64,000 bases of DNA, taken from positions 124,001 to 188,000 of the forward strand of contig NZ_JATM01000003.1 of NCBI RefSeq assembly GCF_002003665.1. Reading direction: 5' to 3'. Shown piece by piece: positions 54,803 to 62,850 of the stretch. The stretch is from Bombella intestini (lineage in GTDB: Bacteria; Pseudomonadota; Alphaproteobacteria; Acetobacterales; Acetobacteraceae). The notes below the pieces were generated by a model that saw nothing but the letters and a program-made list of their open reading frames with translations, was not told the DNA's origin and did not search any database. The position numbers and the translations under genes are program-made. Within the stretch, counting starts at the first letter, position 1. Each line of letters begins with the position of its first letter.

Positions 54803-55450
54803 ATGGAGCTTATCACAGCTGAACTGCTTTTGTGTGCTTATGGGGAAGGGCTGTTCCCCATGGCTCCAGATGAGCAGAGCGATGAGCTGGACTGGTTCTG
54901 CCCGCAGGAGCGGGGCATCATCCCGTTGGATAAACCGGCTTTGCCTCGGCGGCTTATGCGTACCGTCATGGCTGGGCAGTATCGTTTGTGCAGCGATGAA
55001 GACTTTGACGGCATGATGCAGGCCTGTGCACGTTTGACTCCCACCCGCACGGAAACATGGATTAGCGGGCGTATTCGCCAGCTCTATGGAGAGTTACACC
55101 GTATGGGGCATGCTCATTCTGTGGAGGTCCGGGACCGGGAAAGTGGGGCACTGCTGGGGGGACTGTATGGTGTTTCCCTTCAGGGAGCGTTCTTTGGGGA
55201 GAGTATGGTCTCCCATGTGCGGGATGCCTCTAAAATTGCGTTGGTACATTTGATGGCCGCCTTGAGACAGGGCGGCTATCGTTTGTTGGATACGCAATAT
55301 GTAACCCCGCATCTGGCTAGTCTGGGTTGTGTGGGGGTGCCCTTTGCAGCTTACAAGCAGCAGCTTGATGTTGCTATGCAATACCCTGCCCGCTGGCCGG
55401 GGGATGTCAGCCTCGGAGCCTTGAAGTCGGAGCTGGAGGGCATGATGTAG
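54803..55450 (+). CDS. aat: Leucyl/phenylalanyl-tRNA--protein transferase
   Basis: Aat adds Leu or Phe to proteins with N-terminal Arg or Lys, marking them for ClpS/ClpAP. The 215-residue length is normal. Diagnostic blocks are GLFPMAPDE, W(F)CPQERGIIPLD, FDGMMQACA, TWISGRIRQLYGELHRMGHAHSVE, GGLYGVSLQGAFFGESMVS and LLDTQYVTPHLASLG. AAAGG lies nine bases before the ATG. A weak hairpin with T-rich tail follows (55455-55477). Confidence 0.96.
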   Translation: MELITAELLLCAYGEGLFPMAPDEQSDELDWFCPQERGIIPLDKPALPRRLMRTVMAGQYRLCSDEDFDGMMQACARLTPTRTETWISGRIRQLYGELHRMGHAHSVEVRDRESGALLGGLYGVSLQGAFFGESMVSHVRDASKIALVHLMAALRQGGYRLLDTQYVTPHLASLGCVGVPFAAYKQQLDVAMQYPARWPGDVSLGALKSELEGMM

Positions 55451-55454
55451 GACG

Positions 55455-55484
55455 TTACCGGCAACGTTGGTCGGTAAGATTTTC
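55455..55484 (+). terminator. Weak hairpin after aat
   Basis: TTACCG (55455-55460) pairs with CGGTAA (55472-55477), followed by GATTTTCT. Short stem, so low confidence. Confidence 0.35.
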
Positions 55485-55583
55485 TCTCTGGCTCTGCCAT
55501 CGTGGTCTGTTATGCTGCCATTCATCTTCAGATGAGAAACAGTCTGATACTGGTATATGGATGGAATAGCGGGAGATATGTGG

Positions 55584-56432
55584 ATGCGGTGGCGTATCAG
55601 GGAGGCTTTGCAGAAGCGGGATAAGGCGAAGGTGTGGTCCGGAGGGGCCGTCATGGCCGCTGGTTTGGGGGCCGCTATTGCGCTGGTCAGCGGTACAGCC
55701 AATGCCGCCCCGCTAGCAGATCACCCCCCGCTTGCCCCAACACGGGATGCCGTGGTGACATATCGTTTCCAAACAGAAGTTCTGCCGGGGAAAGGGCAGG
55801 AGGCCGGGCCAGTGCATCAGGTGTCGGTGTCTTTTGCTGCTTCGGGAGATCGTTTGCGGATCGACCCGGATGATGGGCAGAGTGCCACCATTCTGGACCG
55901 CCCTAATCAGATCATGACGCTCATCAGTATGCAGGCGCAGCGTTACATTCAGTTCCGCCCGATGCATGGGTTGCATAATACGTTTCTGCTCAGTCTAGAC
56001 ATGACCTACCATGCAGGTGGCATGAAACGGATCGCTGATGTGCCCTGCCAAGAATGGTCTATAGACAGTCCCCGAGGTAAGGCCACAGCCTGCGTAACAG
56101 AAGATGGCCTTATTCTCGCCGAGGATGGTGTAGATGCAGATGGGCTGCAGGGGCATTTGCAGGCCGTTTCTGTGCGGTATGAGGATATACCAGCAGACCG
56201 TTTCCAGCCGCCTGCAGGGTTCCAGAGATTTAGTCCATTTCTTAAGGGAAAGCCTCCAGTCCGACCGCAGGCTCAGCCTGTGCCGGGGGCGGCGTTGGAT
56301 GGTAGTACTCATGGTTCCGGCCATGTTGGTGCGGAGGGCAAACCAGTGCCAGACCAGCCATACAGCCCCGATGATTCCGTGGGGGATGGTAGTGTTTCCC
56401 ATGGCGACCAGCCTAACAGTGCGGAGCATTAA
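55584..56432 (+). CDS. DUF4412-like exported protein
   Basis: About 282 residues from ATG 55584, chosen because GGGAG lies eight bases upstream; ATG 55557 and 55578 are alternatives. An N-terminal signal or anchor segment ends SGTANAAP. The middle (about 60-215) resembles DUF4412: VTYRFQTEVLPG, SGDRLRIDP, ATILDRPNQIMTLISMQAQRYIQF, DVPCQEW with a cysteine pair (C and the later TACV), and SVRYEDIPADRFQPPAGF. A low-complexity Pro/Gly/His tail follows. Proteins of this type are periplasmic and uncharacterised. Its stop is 4 nt from the bcp start, so the two are probably co-transcribed. Confidence 0.7.
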   Translation: MRWRIREALQKRDKAKVWSGGAVMAAGLGAAIALVSGTANAAPLADHPPLAPTRDAVVTYRFQTEVLPGKGQEAGPVHQVSVSFAASGDRLRIDPDDGQSATILDRPNQIMTLISMQAQRYIQFRPMHGLHNTFLLSLDMTYHAGGMKRIADVPCQEWSIDSPRGKATACVTEDGLILAEDGVDADGLQGHLQAVSVRYEDIPADRFQPPAGFQRFSPFLKGKPPVRPQAQPVPGAALDGSTHGSGHVGAEGKPVPDQPYSPDDSVGDGSVSHGDQPNSAEH

Positions 56433-56436
56433 GAGC

Positions 56437-56955
56437 ATGACACAGGGAAAAATGGCTTCAGATAATGGCGGGGCGTTGGCTGTTGGTAGTTCGGCCCCTG
56501 ATTTCGAGCTGGAAGGTATGGGGCCTGCTGGGGCAGAGACGGTGAGCAGCGAAGCCCTCAAAGGGACACCGTATCTGCTCTATTTCTACCCACGGGCTTC
56601 TACACCGGGGTGCACCACGCAGGCTTGTGATCTGCGTGATCATTTGGCCGAGCTGCGTATTCCCGGTGGTGGTGCGCTGAAAGTGCTGGGTGTTAGCCCC
56701 GATGGCGTGAGTGCACTGGAGAAATTCATCACGAAACAGGCACTGAGCTTCACCTTACTGTCGGATCATGAGCATACACTGGCTGAGGCCTATGGCGTGT
56801 GGGTGAAGAAGAAACTTTATGGGCGGGAGTTCATGGGCATTGAGCGCAGCTCCTTCCTGATTGACGCCGAGGGGCGTATTGCTGCTTTCAAGCGGAAGGT
56901 ACGCCCAGCCCAGCATGTGGCTTGGGTGCAGGAGGCTCTAGCCCAGCTTGGCTAG
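56437..56955 (+). CDS. bcp: Bcp-type thioredoxin-dependent peroxiredoxin
   Basis: About 172 residues from ATG 56437 (or 167 from ATG 56452). Bcp reduces peroxides using a peroxidatic cysteine; here the site reads YPRASTPGCTTQACDLRD with C59 and C64, the two-cysteine atypical pattern. Downstream blocks KVLGVSPDGVSALEKF, LLSDHEHTLAEAYGVW and GIERSSFLIDAEGRI confirm the family. The frame extends far upstream, but that part lies inside the preceding gene and is not protein-like. Confidence 0.94.
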   Translation: MTQGKMASDNGGALAVGSSAPDFELEGMGPAGAETVSSEALKGTPYLLYFYPRASTPGCTTQACDLRDHLAELRIPGGGALKVLGVSPDGVSALEKFITKQALSFTLLSDHEHTLAEAYGVWVKKKLYGREFMGIERSSFLIDAEGRIAAFKRKVRPAQHVAWVQEALAQLG

Positions 56956-56994
56956 CAGGCCTCCGTTGCTCTGCGACCGTTCGGGAGCGGGTAT

Positions 56995-57010
56995 ATAAGC
57001 CGGGTTCTGT
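56995..57010 (-). other. 16-nt match to the conserved 3' end of RNase P RNA, orphan
   Basis: Read on the minus strand this is ACAGAACCCGGCTTAT, the near-universal 3' terminal motif of bacterial RNase P RNA. The rest of an RNase P RNA (about 350 nt, to about 57370, with the GAGGAAAGTCCGGGC-type 5' core) is not there; that space is the start of the YhdP-like gene. It is therefore a fragment, a chance match, or something imitating the motif. Confidence 0.4.
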
Positions 57011-57098
57011 GTTTGTCTGGCCCTGTCAGGTGGCCTTCTGTCTGGGGTTTTTCTGTTTCAAGGCATCCTGATATGCGTTTTTCCCGGGGTATCGTGAC

Positions 57099-60000
57099 AT
57101 GAGATGGCAGATAATCCTGCGCCGTGTGGCCTTAGGGCTGTTAGTACCGCTAGTAGGGCTGTTGTTGGCGGTGGCTCTGCTTCTCGGGCGGCTCGCTCAA
57201 GGGCCTCTGGACGTGACGGGGCTATCCCATCGCTGGGGTGGTACTCTGACCCATCTGAGTGGGGGAGAACTCCGCTGGGAGCGTATGGCTCTGTCATGGA
57301 AACCGAGAAAGAACGGTCATTCATCAAAAATTCTGTTGAGCCTCGATAATGTCCATTACCGGGCCAGTCCCGAGGGTGGAGCGGCTGACGAGGCCATCGC
57401 AGACATGCCAGAGCAGCAGCTTGACCATGTCGGGGTTGTTTTCCGGCTGGCCAGCTTGTTGCATGGGCAGGTCGGTCTACGATCGTTGGACGTTCAGGGA
57501 TTGCGTCTTGTGGCGTTCCGGGATGCCGAGGGGCATATCCAGTTTGGCCGCATGAAGTACAGAACACATCATCAGAGTGGTAGCGCTACGCCACCGCTGG
57601 CCTCTGTCATGCCCTATCATCTTGATCTTCAGGATATCAACCTGACCATCAAGGATGAGGCCGCCCCATCTTCAGCCCTAGTTGTGCACTTGCCAAAGCT
57701 GAAGGCCGATTACGCCAAGCGGAGCGGCTGGCAGGGAGAAATGGAGGCGTTTATTCAGGGGGATGGTCTGGGGGCTGCCCCGGGCGATTCCACGGTTCAT
57801 CTGACAGGGACAATGAGCCCCGAGGGGGAGGAGCATACCCGCTGGCAGTTGAATCTGTCTTCTGTTCGTTTCCCGGCACTGGCGGCATGGCTACCGCTTT
57901 CCCCCGTACAGAAGCGGGGTATGGCCATTCCAAACCTACCTCTCGCTTTTCATCTGGAAGGTCAGTTGAATGGCTGGGGTCTATTGGGTCATTTTGACCA
58001 TATAGCCGGTGAGATTACTGCTGGTACGGGTGAAATTGACCGACCCGGCAAGATTCCTTTCCGGGTTTCTTCCGGGCAGTCTTCCTTCCATTTGGAACCT
58101 TTGGAGGCAGGGCAGGCGGGGGCTTTGGTGCTCACACTGCATACAGACCTGAAAGCTCTGGATTCTGTTGGTAGGACGGTACCTTTTCTTCTGGATGTTC
58201 ATGGAAATTTTGGTCATCCGGGCCATCCTGAGGCTATGGAAATGACGGTGGATGGCACCGTCCCAGAGTTCGATTTTGCGACACTGGCGAGTGTCTGGCC
58301 GGATGGTACAGCCCGTGGAGCCCGCCGCTGGATGACAACCAACATGACGGCTGGTCGTGGTGAGAATCTCAGGCTCCAGCTTTATTTTACGAGCGACAGC
58401 GGGTTCGATGGGTTGGATGTCCGCAAGCTGGGTGGGGAGCTGACAGGCCATAACCTGAATGTGACGTGGCTGGAGGGTATGCCGCAGGTTACAGGGGAGG
58501 ATGCCTATGCCCATTTTGTTGATAATGACCGGTTGTTGATCGATGTGCAGCATGGGCATTTAGCCGATGGCAGAGGGGGCACTGTAACTGTGCCGACCGG
58601 GCATATCGTTCTTAATGATTTGCTGGAGCGAGAGCAGACGGGTGAATTCTCATTGGGGTTGGAAGGGTCTCTTCCGTCTTTCGTTGCTGTTCTATCGTAC
58701 CCGCGGCTTAACCTTCTGTCCCGGCATCCAGTTAATCCAGCGGATACAGGGGGTAAACTGAAGGGGACGCTGTCGCTAAAGCTGCCTCTCAAGAATCATG
58801 TTCTGATGAAGAATGTCGATTTCGGAGCGGATTTTGACTTTCAGAGCGTCTGGTTTGCCATGCCCTCCTTTGGGCGTCTTCAGCGGGGGAATGGGCATTT
58901 TTCCCTTACTGATGTCGGGTTGACCATACAGGGCAGTGCCCAGTTTCGTGGCGTGACGGTAACAGGCAATTTATTCGATAGTTTCCAAGCCAACACGCCG
59001 GGTCGCTTGTTGCTGAAAGCGGACCTGACAGCTCCTCTGGGGCCGAAAGAGTTTCGTAGTCTAGGGCTGCCTATGACCCTGACGCAGGATTCTGTGATGC
59101 AGGGCAGAGGGCAGGGGCATGTTGTTTACAGCCAGTATGGCGAGGGCCCTGGGCATAAGAAGGAGACGGCGGCGGTGCAACTGGACCTCAGAGGGCTGGG
59201 GGTCCGGGCGCATTTTTGGCGCAAGCCAATCGGGGTGGCGGCTGGGCTTCAAGCGGGTATTGCATGGCAGGATGGGCATATAACCCGCTTGGACGGTGTA
59301 ACGGCTTATGGGCCACAACTTGCCGTGCAGGCTGAAGGGCGGGTGCGGTCCGGTCAATTGGGAGGGATCAACCTTACCCATTTTCAGCTTGGGCGGACGC
59401 TTGGCAGTGCTGTGGTGGATTGGCCGCTGAAGAATGGGACACCTGATGACCAGCGTTATCAGATTTCCGTTCAGGCTAGCACATTGGATATTACCCCTTG
59501 GCTGGGCAGTCATGCCGCCGGGAAGGTACAATCGTCCCATGCCCGGTCAACGCCGGAAGGAAATGGACGGTCATCCGCTGATGTGCCCCGCAAGGCTATT
59601 CTACCAGCGGGTATCTGGGCGATCGGGCTGCGTGCTGATCGGATGATTTATGGTAGGGAGCAGACAGCTAGCCGTGTCTCGGCCAACCTGCATTGGGCAG
59701 CGCAGCGTCTTCAGGGGGCCTCTCTGCACGTGGCACAGCCTGCCATTAGTTTCGACCTCGTGCCGGATGCTCACCGGATAGGGGTGCTAGATGTCAGATT
59801 TGCCATCGCTGATCTTGGAAAGTTGCTGGCTTCTCTGGATGTTTACGACAAGCTTATTGGGGGGGCGGTTGCTCTAGAAGGACGCTGCCAGCCTGTTCCA
59901 GCCGGTTCCAATGTGACCAGTGCAGAGCGTACAATGGGGCTTGGTCTTGGCCTGCCACCTTTTGCAGGAACCGTGAAGCTGGATCATCTGACGCTGGAAA

Positions 60001-60392
60001 ACCCGCCTGCGCTGCTTGTTATTGCTACGCTGGCAGCTCCTCTGCATTGGGGGCAGATTTCCCGTAAACGATTTGAGGATGTCCGCTTGCGGGCCGCCTT
60101 CAAGGTGGCCGGAGAGCAGCTTGAATTAGCCGATGCCCAGATCAATAATCCCATTCTAGGAGCAACCATGAAAGGGCAGCTGGACTTCCGGCGGTCCACT
60201 GTGCAGATGCAGGGAACTATCTCTCCATTTTTCGGGATCAATCAAGCTGCTGGAAGTGTCTTTGGGGCTCGAAAAGGCAGTGGCATCATGGCGATGACCT
60301 ATAAGCTGGACGGCAGTTTGGATAAGCCGCAGATGCATGTTAACCCGTTTGCAGCTCTGTTGCCCGGTGGGCTGCGGCGTTTGTTTGAGTAA
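57099..60392 (+). CDS. YhdP/AsmA-like protein with DUF3971 and AsmA_2-type regions
   Basis: A 1097-residue protein with one N-terminal membrane helix (VALGLLVPLVGLLLAVALLLG) followed by a very long beta-rich periplasmic part. This is the architecture of the AsmA/YhdP/TamB superfamily of inter-membrane lipid transfer proteins. The end, INNPILGATMKGQLDFRRST then GTISPFFGINQAAG and KPQMHVNPFAALLPGGLRRLFE, matches the AsmA_2-type C-terminus of YhdP-like proteins in alphaproteobacteria. In E. coli YhdP, TamB and YdbH move phospholipids to the outer membrane; that role is inferred here. The ribosome binding site is weak. rarA follows 43 nt downstream. Confidence 0.85.
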   Translation: MRWQIILRRVALGLLVPLVGLLLAVALLLGRLAQGPLDVTGLSHRWGGTLTHLSGGELRWERMALSWKPRKNGHSSKILLSLDNVHYRASPEGGAADEAIADMPEQQLDHVGVVFRLASLLHGQVGLRSLDVQGLRLVAFRDAEGHIQFGRMKYRTHHQSGSATPPLASVMPYHLDLQDINLTIKDEAAPSSALVVHLPKLKADYAKRSGWQGEMEAFIQGDGLGAAPGDSTVHLTGTMSPEGEEHTRWQLNLSSVRFPALAAWLPLSPVQKRGMAIPNLPLAFHLEGQLNGWGLLGHFDHIAGEITAGTGEIDRPGKIPFRVSSGQSSFHLEPLEAGQAGALVLTLHTDLKALDSVGRTVPFLLDVHGNFGHPGHPEAMEMTVDGTVPEFDFATLASVWPDGTARGARRWMTTNMTAGRGENLRLQLYFTSDSGFDGLDVRKLGGELTGHNLNVTWLEGMPQVTGEDAYAHFVDNDRLLIDVQHGHLADGRGGTVTVPTGHIVLNDLLEREQTGEFSLGLEGSLPSFVAVLSYPRLNLLSRHPVNPADTGGKLKGTLSLKLPLKNHVLMKNVDFGADFDFQSVWFAMPSFGRLQRGNGHFSLTDVGLTIQGSAQFRGVTVTGNLFDSFQANTPGRLLLKADLTAPLGPKEFRSLGLPMTLTQDSVMQGRGQGHVVYSQYGEGPGHKKETAAVQLDLRGLGVRAHFWRKPIGVAAGLQAGIAWQDGHITRLDGVTAYGPQLAVQAEGRVRSGQLGGINLTHFQLGRTLGSAVVDWPLKNGTPDDQRYQISVQASTLDITPWLGSHAAGKVQSSHARSTPEGNGRSSADVPRKAILPAGIWAIGLRADRMIYGREQTASRVSANLHWAAQRLQGASLHVAQPAISFDLVPDAHRIGVLDVRFAIADLGKLLASLDVYDKLIGGAVALEGRCQPVPAGSNVTSAERTMGLGLGLPPFAGTVKLDHLTLENPPALLVIATLAAPLHWGQISRKRFEDVRLRAAFKVAGEQLELADAQINNPILGATMKGQLDFRRSTVQMQGTISPFFGINQAAGSVFGARKGSGIMAMTYKLDGSLDKPQMHVNPFAALLPGGLRRLFE

Positions 60393-60435
60393 GAGGGTGA
60401 CCCCGAGTTGGTAAGACCGGGGAAAGGCAGGAGAG

Positions 60436-61824
60436 ATGATGATGGCGGATATTATGCCGGACCTCTTTGGTGGTCCCTCATCTAGGGAGGCTTCCCAGCG
60501 TGATGAGGAAGCCGCCCGTCCAGCATCTTCCTCATCACGCCGTGGGACGGGAACCCAGCCACTGGCGGACCGTTTGCGCCCGCAGTCGCTGGATGATGTG
60601 CAGGGGCAGACCCATCTTCTGGGGCCAGAGGGTACGCTGACCCGCATGTTGGAGAGTGGCCATCTTTCCAGTTTGATTCTTTGGGGCGGGCCGGGATGCG
60701 GTAAGACGACTATTGCTCAGTTGCTCGCAGAACGGGTGGGGCTTTTTTATACTAAGATTTCTGCCGTGTTTTCCGGTGTCGCAGATCTGAAAAAAGCGTT
60801 TGATGAAGCCCGCCGCAAGGCCGAGGCCACGGGGCGGGGTACGCTGCTGTTTGTTGATGAAATACATCGTTTCAATCGTGCTCAGCAGGATGGTTTCCTG
60901 CCCTATGTGGAGCAAGGAACGGTAGTGTTGGTAGGTGCGACAACGGAAAATCCGTCTTTTACGCTGAACTCTGCCCTCCTGTCGCGCTGTCAGGTTCTGG
61001 TGCTGCACCGGTTGGATGACGCTGCGCTGGAGCAGTTGCTGGTGCGGGCAGAGCATGAAACTGGGAGATTATTGCCGCTGACGGACGAGGGACGGACCTC
61101 TCTGCGGGCCATGGCGGATGGAGACGGCCGTTATCTGCTGAACATGGTTGAGCAGCTTTTATCTTTGACAAAACGTGAGGCATCGCCTCTGGGACCGGAT
61201 GAATTGGCCCGGTCCCTCTCCCGGCGGCCCGTCCTTTACGATAGGGACCGGGATGAACATTACAATCTGATTTCTGCCCTGCATAAATCTTTGCGGGGGA
61301 GTGACCCGGATGCCGGTCTTTACTGGTTTGCTAGGATGCTGGAAGGGGGCGAAGACCCCCGCTATATCGCCCGCCGCCTTGTCCGTTTTGCTAGTGAGGA
61401 TATTGGTGAAGCTGACCCGACCTCTCTGCCTTTGGCACAGGCTGGGGCAGCTGCTTACGAGCGGCTCGGTTCCCCGGAGGGTGAGGTGGCCTTGGCGCAG
61501 GTGGTGGTTCATTTGGCAGTCGCTTCCAAATCCAACGCTGTTTATAAGGCGTATAACGAGGCCCGAGTTCTGGCGAAGCGGACGGGTAGTCTCATGCCAC
61601 CCGCCCATATTCGCAATGCTCCCACGGCTTTGATGAAGGAGCTGGGGTATAAGAAGGGCTATGAGTATGATCACGATTGTGAGGATGGCGTTTCCGGCCA
61701 GAATTATTTTCCCGATGGCATGGAAAGAGTGACCCTTTACAAACCAGTTGATCGTGGTTTTGAAGAAAGAATCAGGAAACGGCTAGACATGTTGGCGCAG
61801 AAACGGGCATCTCGCCAGTCATGA
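60436..61824 (+). CDS. rarA: Replication-associated recombination protein A (RarA/MgsA AAA+ ATPase)
   Basis: A 462-residue AAA+ protein acting at stalled forks. Visible are the PLADRLRPQSLDDVQGQ start, Walker A GGPGCGKTT, Walker B LLFVDEIHRFNRAQQDGFLPYVE, the sensor ATTENPSFTLNSALLSRCQV, and the tetramerisation part (YWFARMLEGGEDPRYIARRLVRFASEDIG). Three ATGs follow one another at 60436, 60439 and 60442; AGGAG ends at 60433, so the second or third is best spaced. Its last 4 nt overlap the pseudouridine synthase start (ATGA). Confidence 0.96.
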   Translation: MMMADIMPDLFGGPSSREASQRDEEAARPASSSSRRGTGTQPLADRLRPQSLDDVQGQTHLLGPEGTLTRMLESGHLSSLILWGGPGCGKTTIAQLLAERVGLFYTKISAVFSGVADLKKAFDEARRKAEATGRGTLLFVDEIHRFNRAQQDGFLPYVEQGTVVLVGATTENPSFTLNSALLSRCQVLVLHRLDDAALEQLLVRAEHETGRLLPLTDEGRTSLRAMADGDGRYLLNMVEQLLSLTKREASPLGPDELARSLSRRPVLYDRDRDEHYNLISALHKSLRGSDPDAGLYWFARMLEGGEDPRYIARRLVRFASEDIGEADPTSLPLAQAGAAAYERLGSPEGEVALAQVVVHLAVASKSNAVYKAYNEARVLAKRTGSLMPPAHIRNAPTALMKELGYKKGYEYDHDCEDGVSGQNYFPDGMERVTLYKPVDRGFEERIRKRLDMLAQKRASRQS

Positions 61825-62792
61825 GTGTAGAGAATCGTATTGTCAGCGAAGATGAGGCCGATCTGCGTCTCGACCGCTGGTTCCGTCGTCATTATCCCAA
61901 TCTGACACAGGGTGGCTTGCAGAAACTGTGCCGTAAGGGGCAGGTGCGGGTTGATGGGGGCCGTGTGCAGCCCAACAAGCGGCTTTATCCCGGCCAGAGC
62001 ATCCGTATCCCGCCGCTGCCAGACCAGAGCCGCCCCGCACCACCGCCGCCGCCTAATCCGGCGTTGGTCCAACAGCTGCGGGACATGATTATTTATGAGG
62101 ACGATCATCTGATCGTGCTGAACAAGCCATCTGGTCTGGCAACGCAGGGTGGCCCCGGTATTACTGTGCATGTGGACATGATGTTGGAGGGCCTGCGGCC
62201 AGAAGGTGGGGACAAGCCCCGTCTTGTCCATCGTATTGACCGTGATACATCCGGTATCCTGCTTCTGGCTCGTACTCCCGGTGTGGCGGCCAAACTGGCA
62301 GCGGCTTTCCGGGGGCGGGATGTTAGCAAGACTTATTGGGCAGTGGTTGTCGGGCGGCCCAGCCCGGCCGAAGGTGTGATCGACCAGCCATTGGCTAAGG
62401 TTGGAGCCGGCGGAGCCTCGCTTATCGTTCCTGTCTCTCGTGGAGAGGAGGATGCAATGAGTGCCAAGAGTTCCTATGAAACGCTGGATGCTACCGGCAA
62501 GCGTTTTAGCTGGCTGGCTCTCTCCCCTTGGACGGGGCGCACCCATCAGTTGCGTGTCCATACAGAAAGTCTAGGCACCCCCATTCTTGGGGACCCCCGC
62601 TACGGAGGTGAAACGGCCCATGTGGAAGGTTTCCCCGACAGGCTGCATCTTCATGCTCGGATGTTGGATTTCCCACATCCGGCAGGGGGACGGTTGCAGG
62701 TAGCCGCTCCTTTGCCGCCTCATATGCGTGAGACCTTCCAGATGTTGGGTTTCATTGCGGGGGATACACCGGCACCACGTCGGACACGGTAA
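61821..62792 (+). CDS. RluC/RluD-type large-subunit pseudouridine synthase
   Basis: A 323-residue enzyme with an N-terminal S4 RNA-binding domain (LRLDRWFRRHYPNLTQGGLQ) and a catalytic domain with the aspartate in HRIDRDTSGILLLA, plus the conserved SPWTGRTHQLRVH and GDPRYGG blocks. It probably isomerises uridines in 23S rRNA, RluC-type positions 955, 2504 and 2580 being most likely, but the exact sites cannot be read. A proline-rich linker (RPAPPPPPNP) joins the domains. Coupled to rarA by an ATGA overlap. Confidence 0.92.
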   Translation: MSVENRIVSEDEADLRLDRWFRRHYPNLTQGGLQKLCRKGQVRVDGGRVQPNKRLYPGQSIRIPPLPDQSRPAPPPPPNPALVQQLRDMIIYEDDHLIVLNKPSGLATQGGPGITVHVDMMLEGLRPEGGDKPRLVHRIDRDTSGILLLARTPGVAAKLAAAFRGRDVSKTYWAVVVGRPSPAEGVIDQPLAKVGAGGASLIVPVSRGEEDAMSAKSSYETLDATGKRFSWLALSPWTGRTHQLRVHTESLGTPILGDPRYGGETAHVEGFPDRLHLHARMLDFPHPAGGRLQVAAPLPPHMRETFQMLGFIAGDTPAPRRTR

Positions 62793-62850
62793 TAGGCTGG
62801 CAGGGGCAGCGGCCCTTCTTGCGGATTAAGAGAACAAGGACAACAGGCAG

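Noticed and set aside
57010-57370. Possible complete RNase P RNA gene on the minus strand
   Set aside because: Only the 16-nt 3' motif is found. The conserved 5' core is missing and the space codes for the N-terminus of a good protein.
61737-62561. 274-codon minus-strand frame under the pseudouridine synthase gene
   Set aside because: Antisense shadow; the plus-strand frame has all motifs of the enzyme family.
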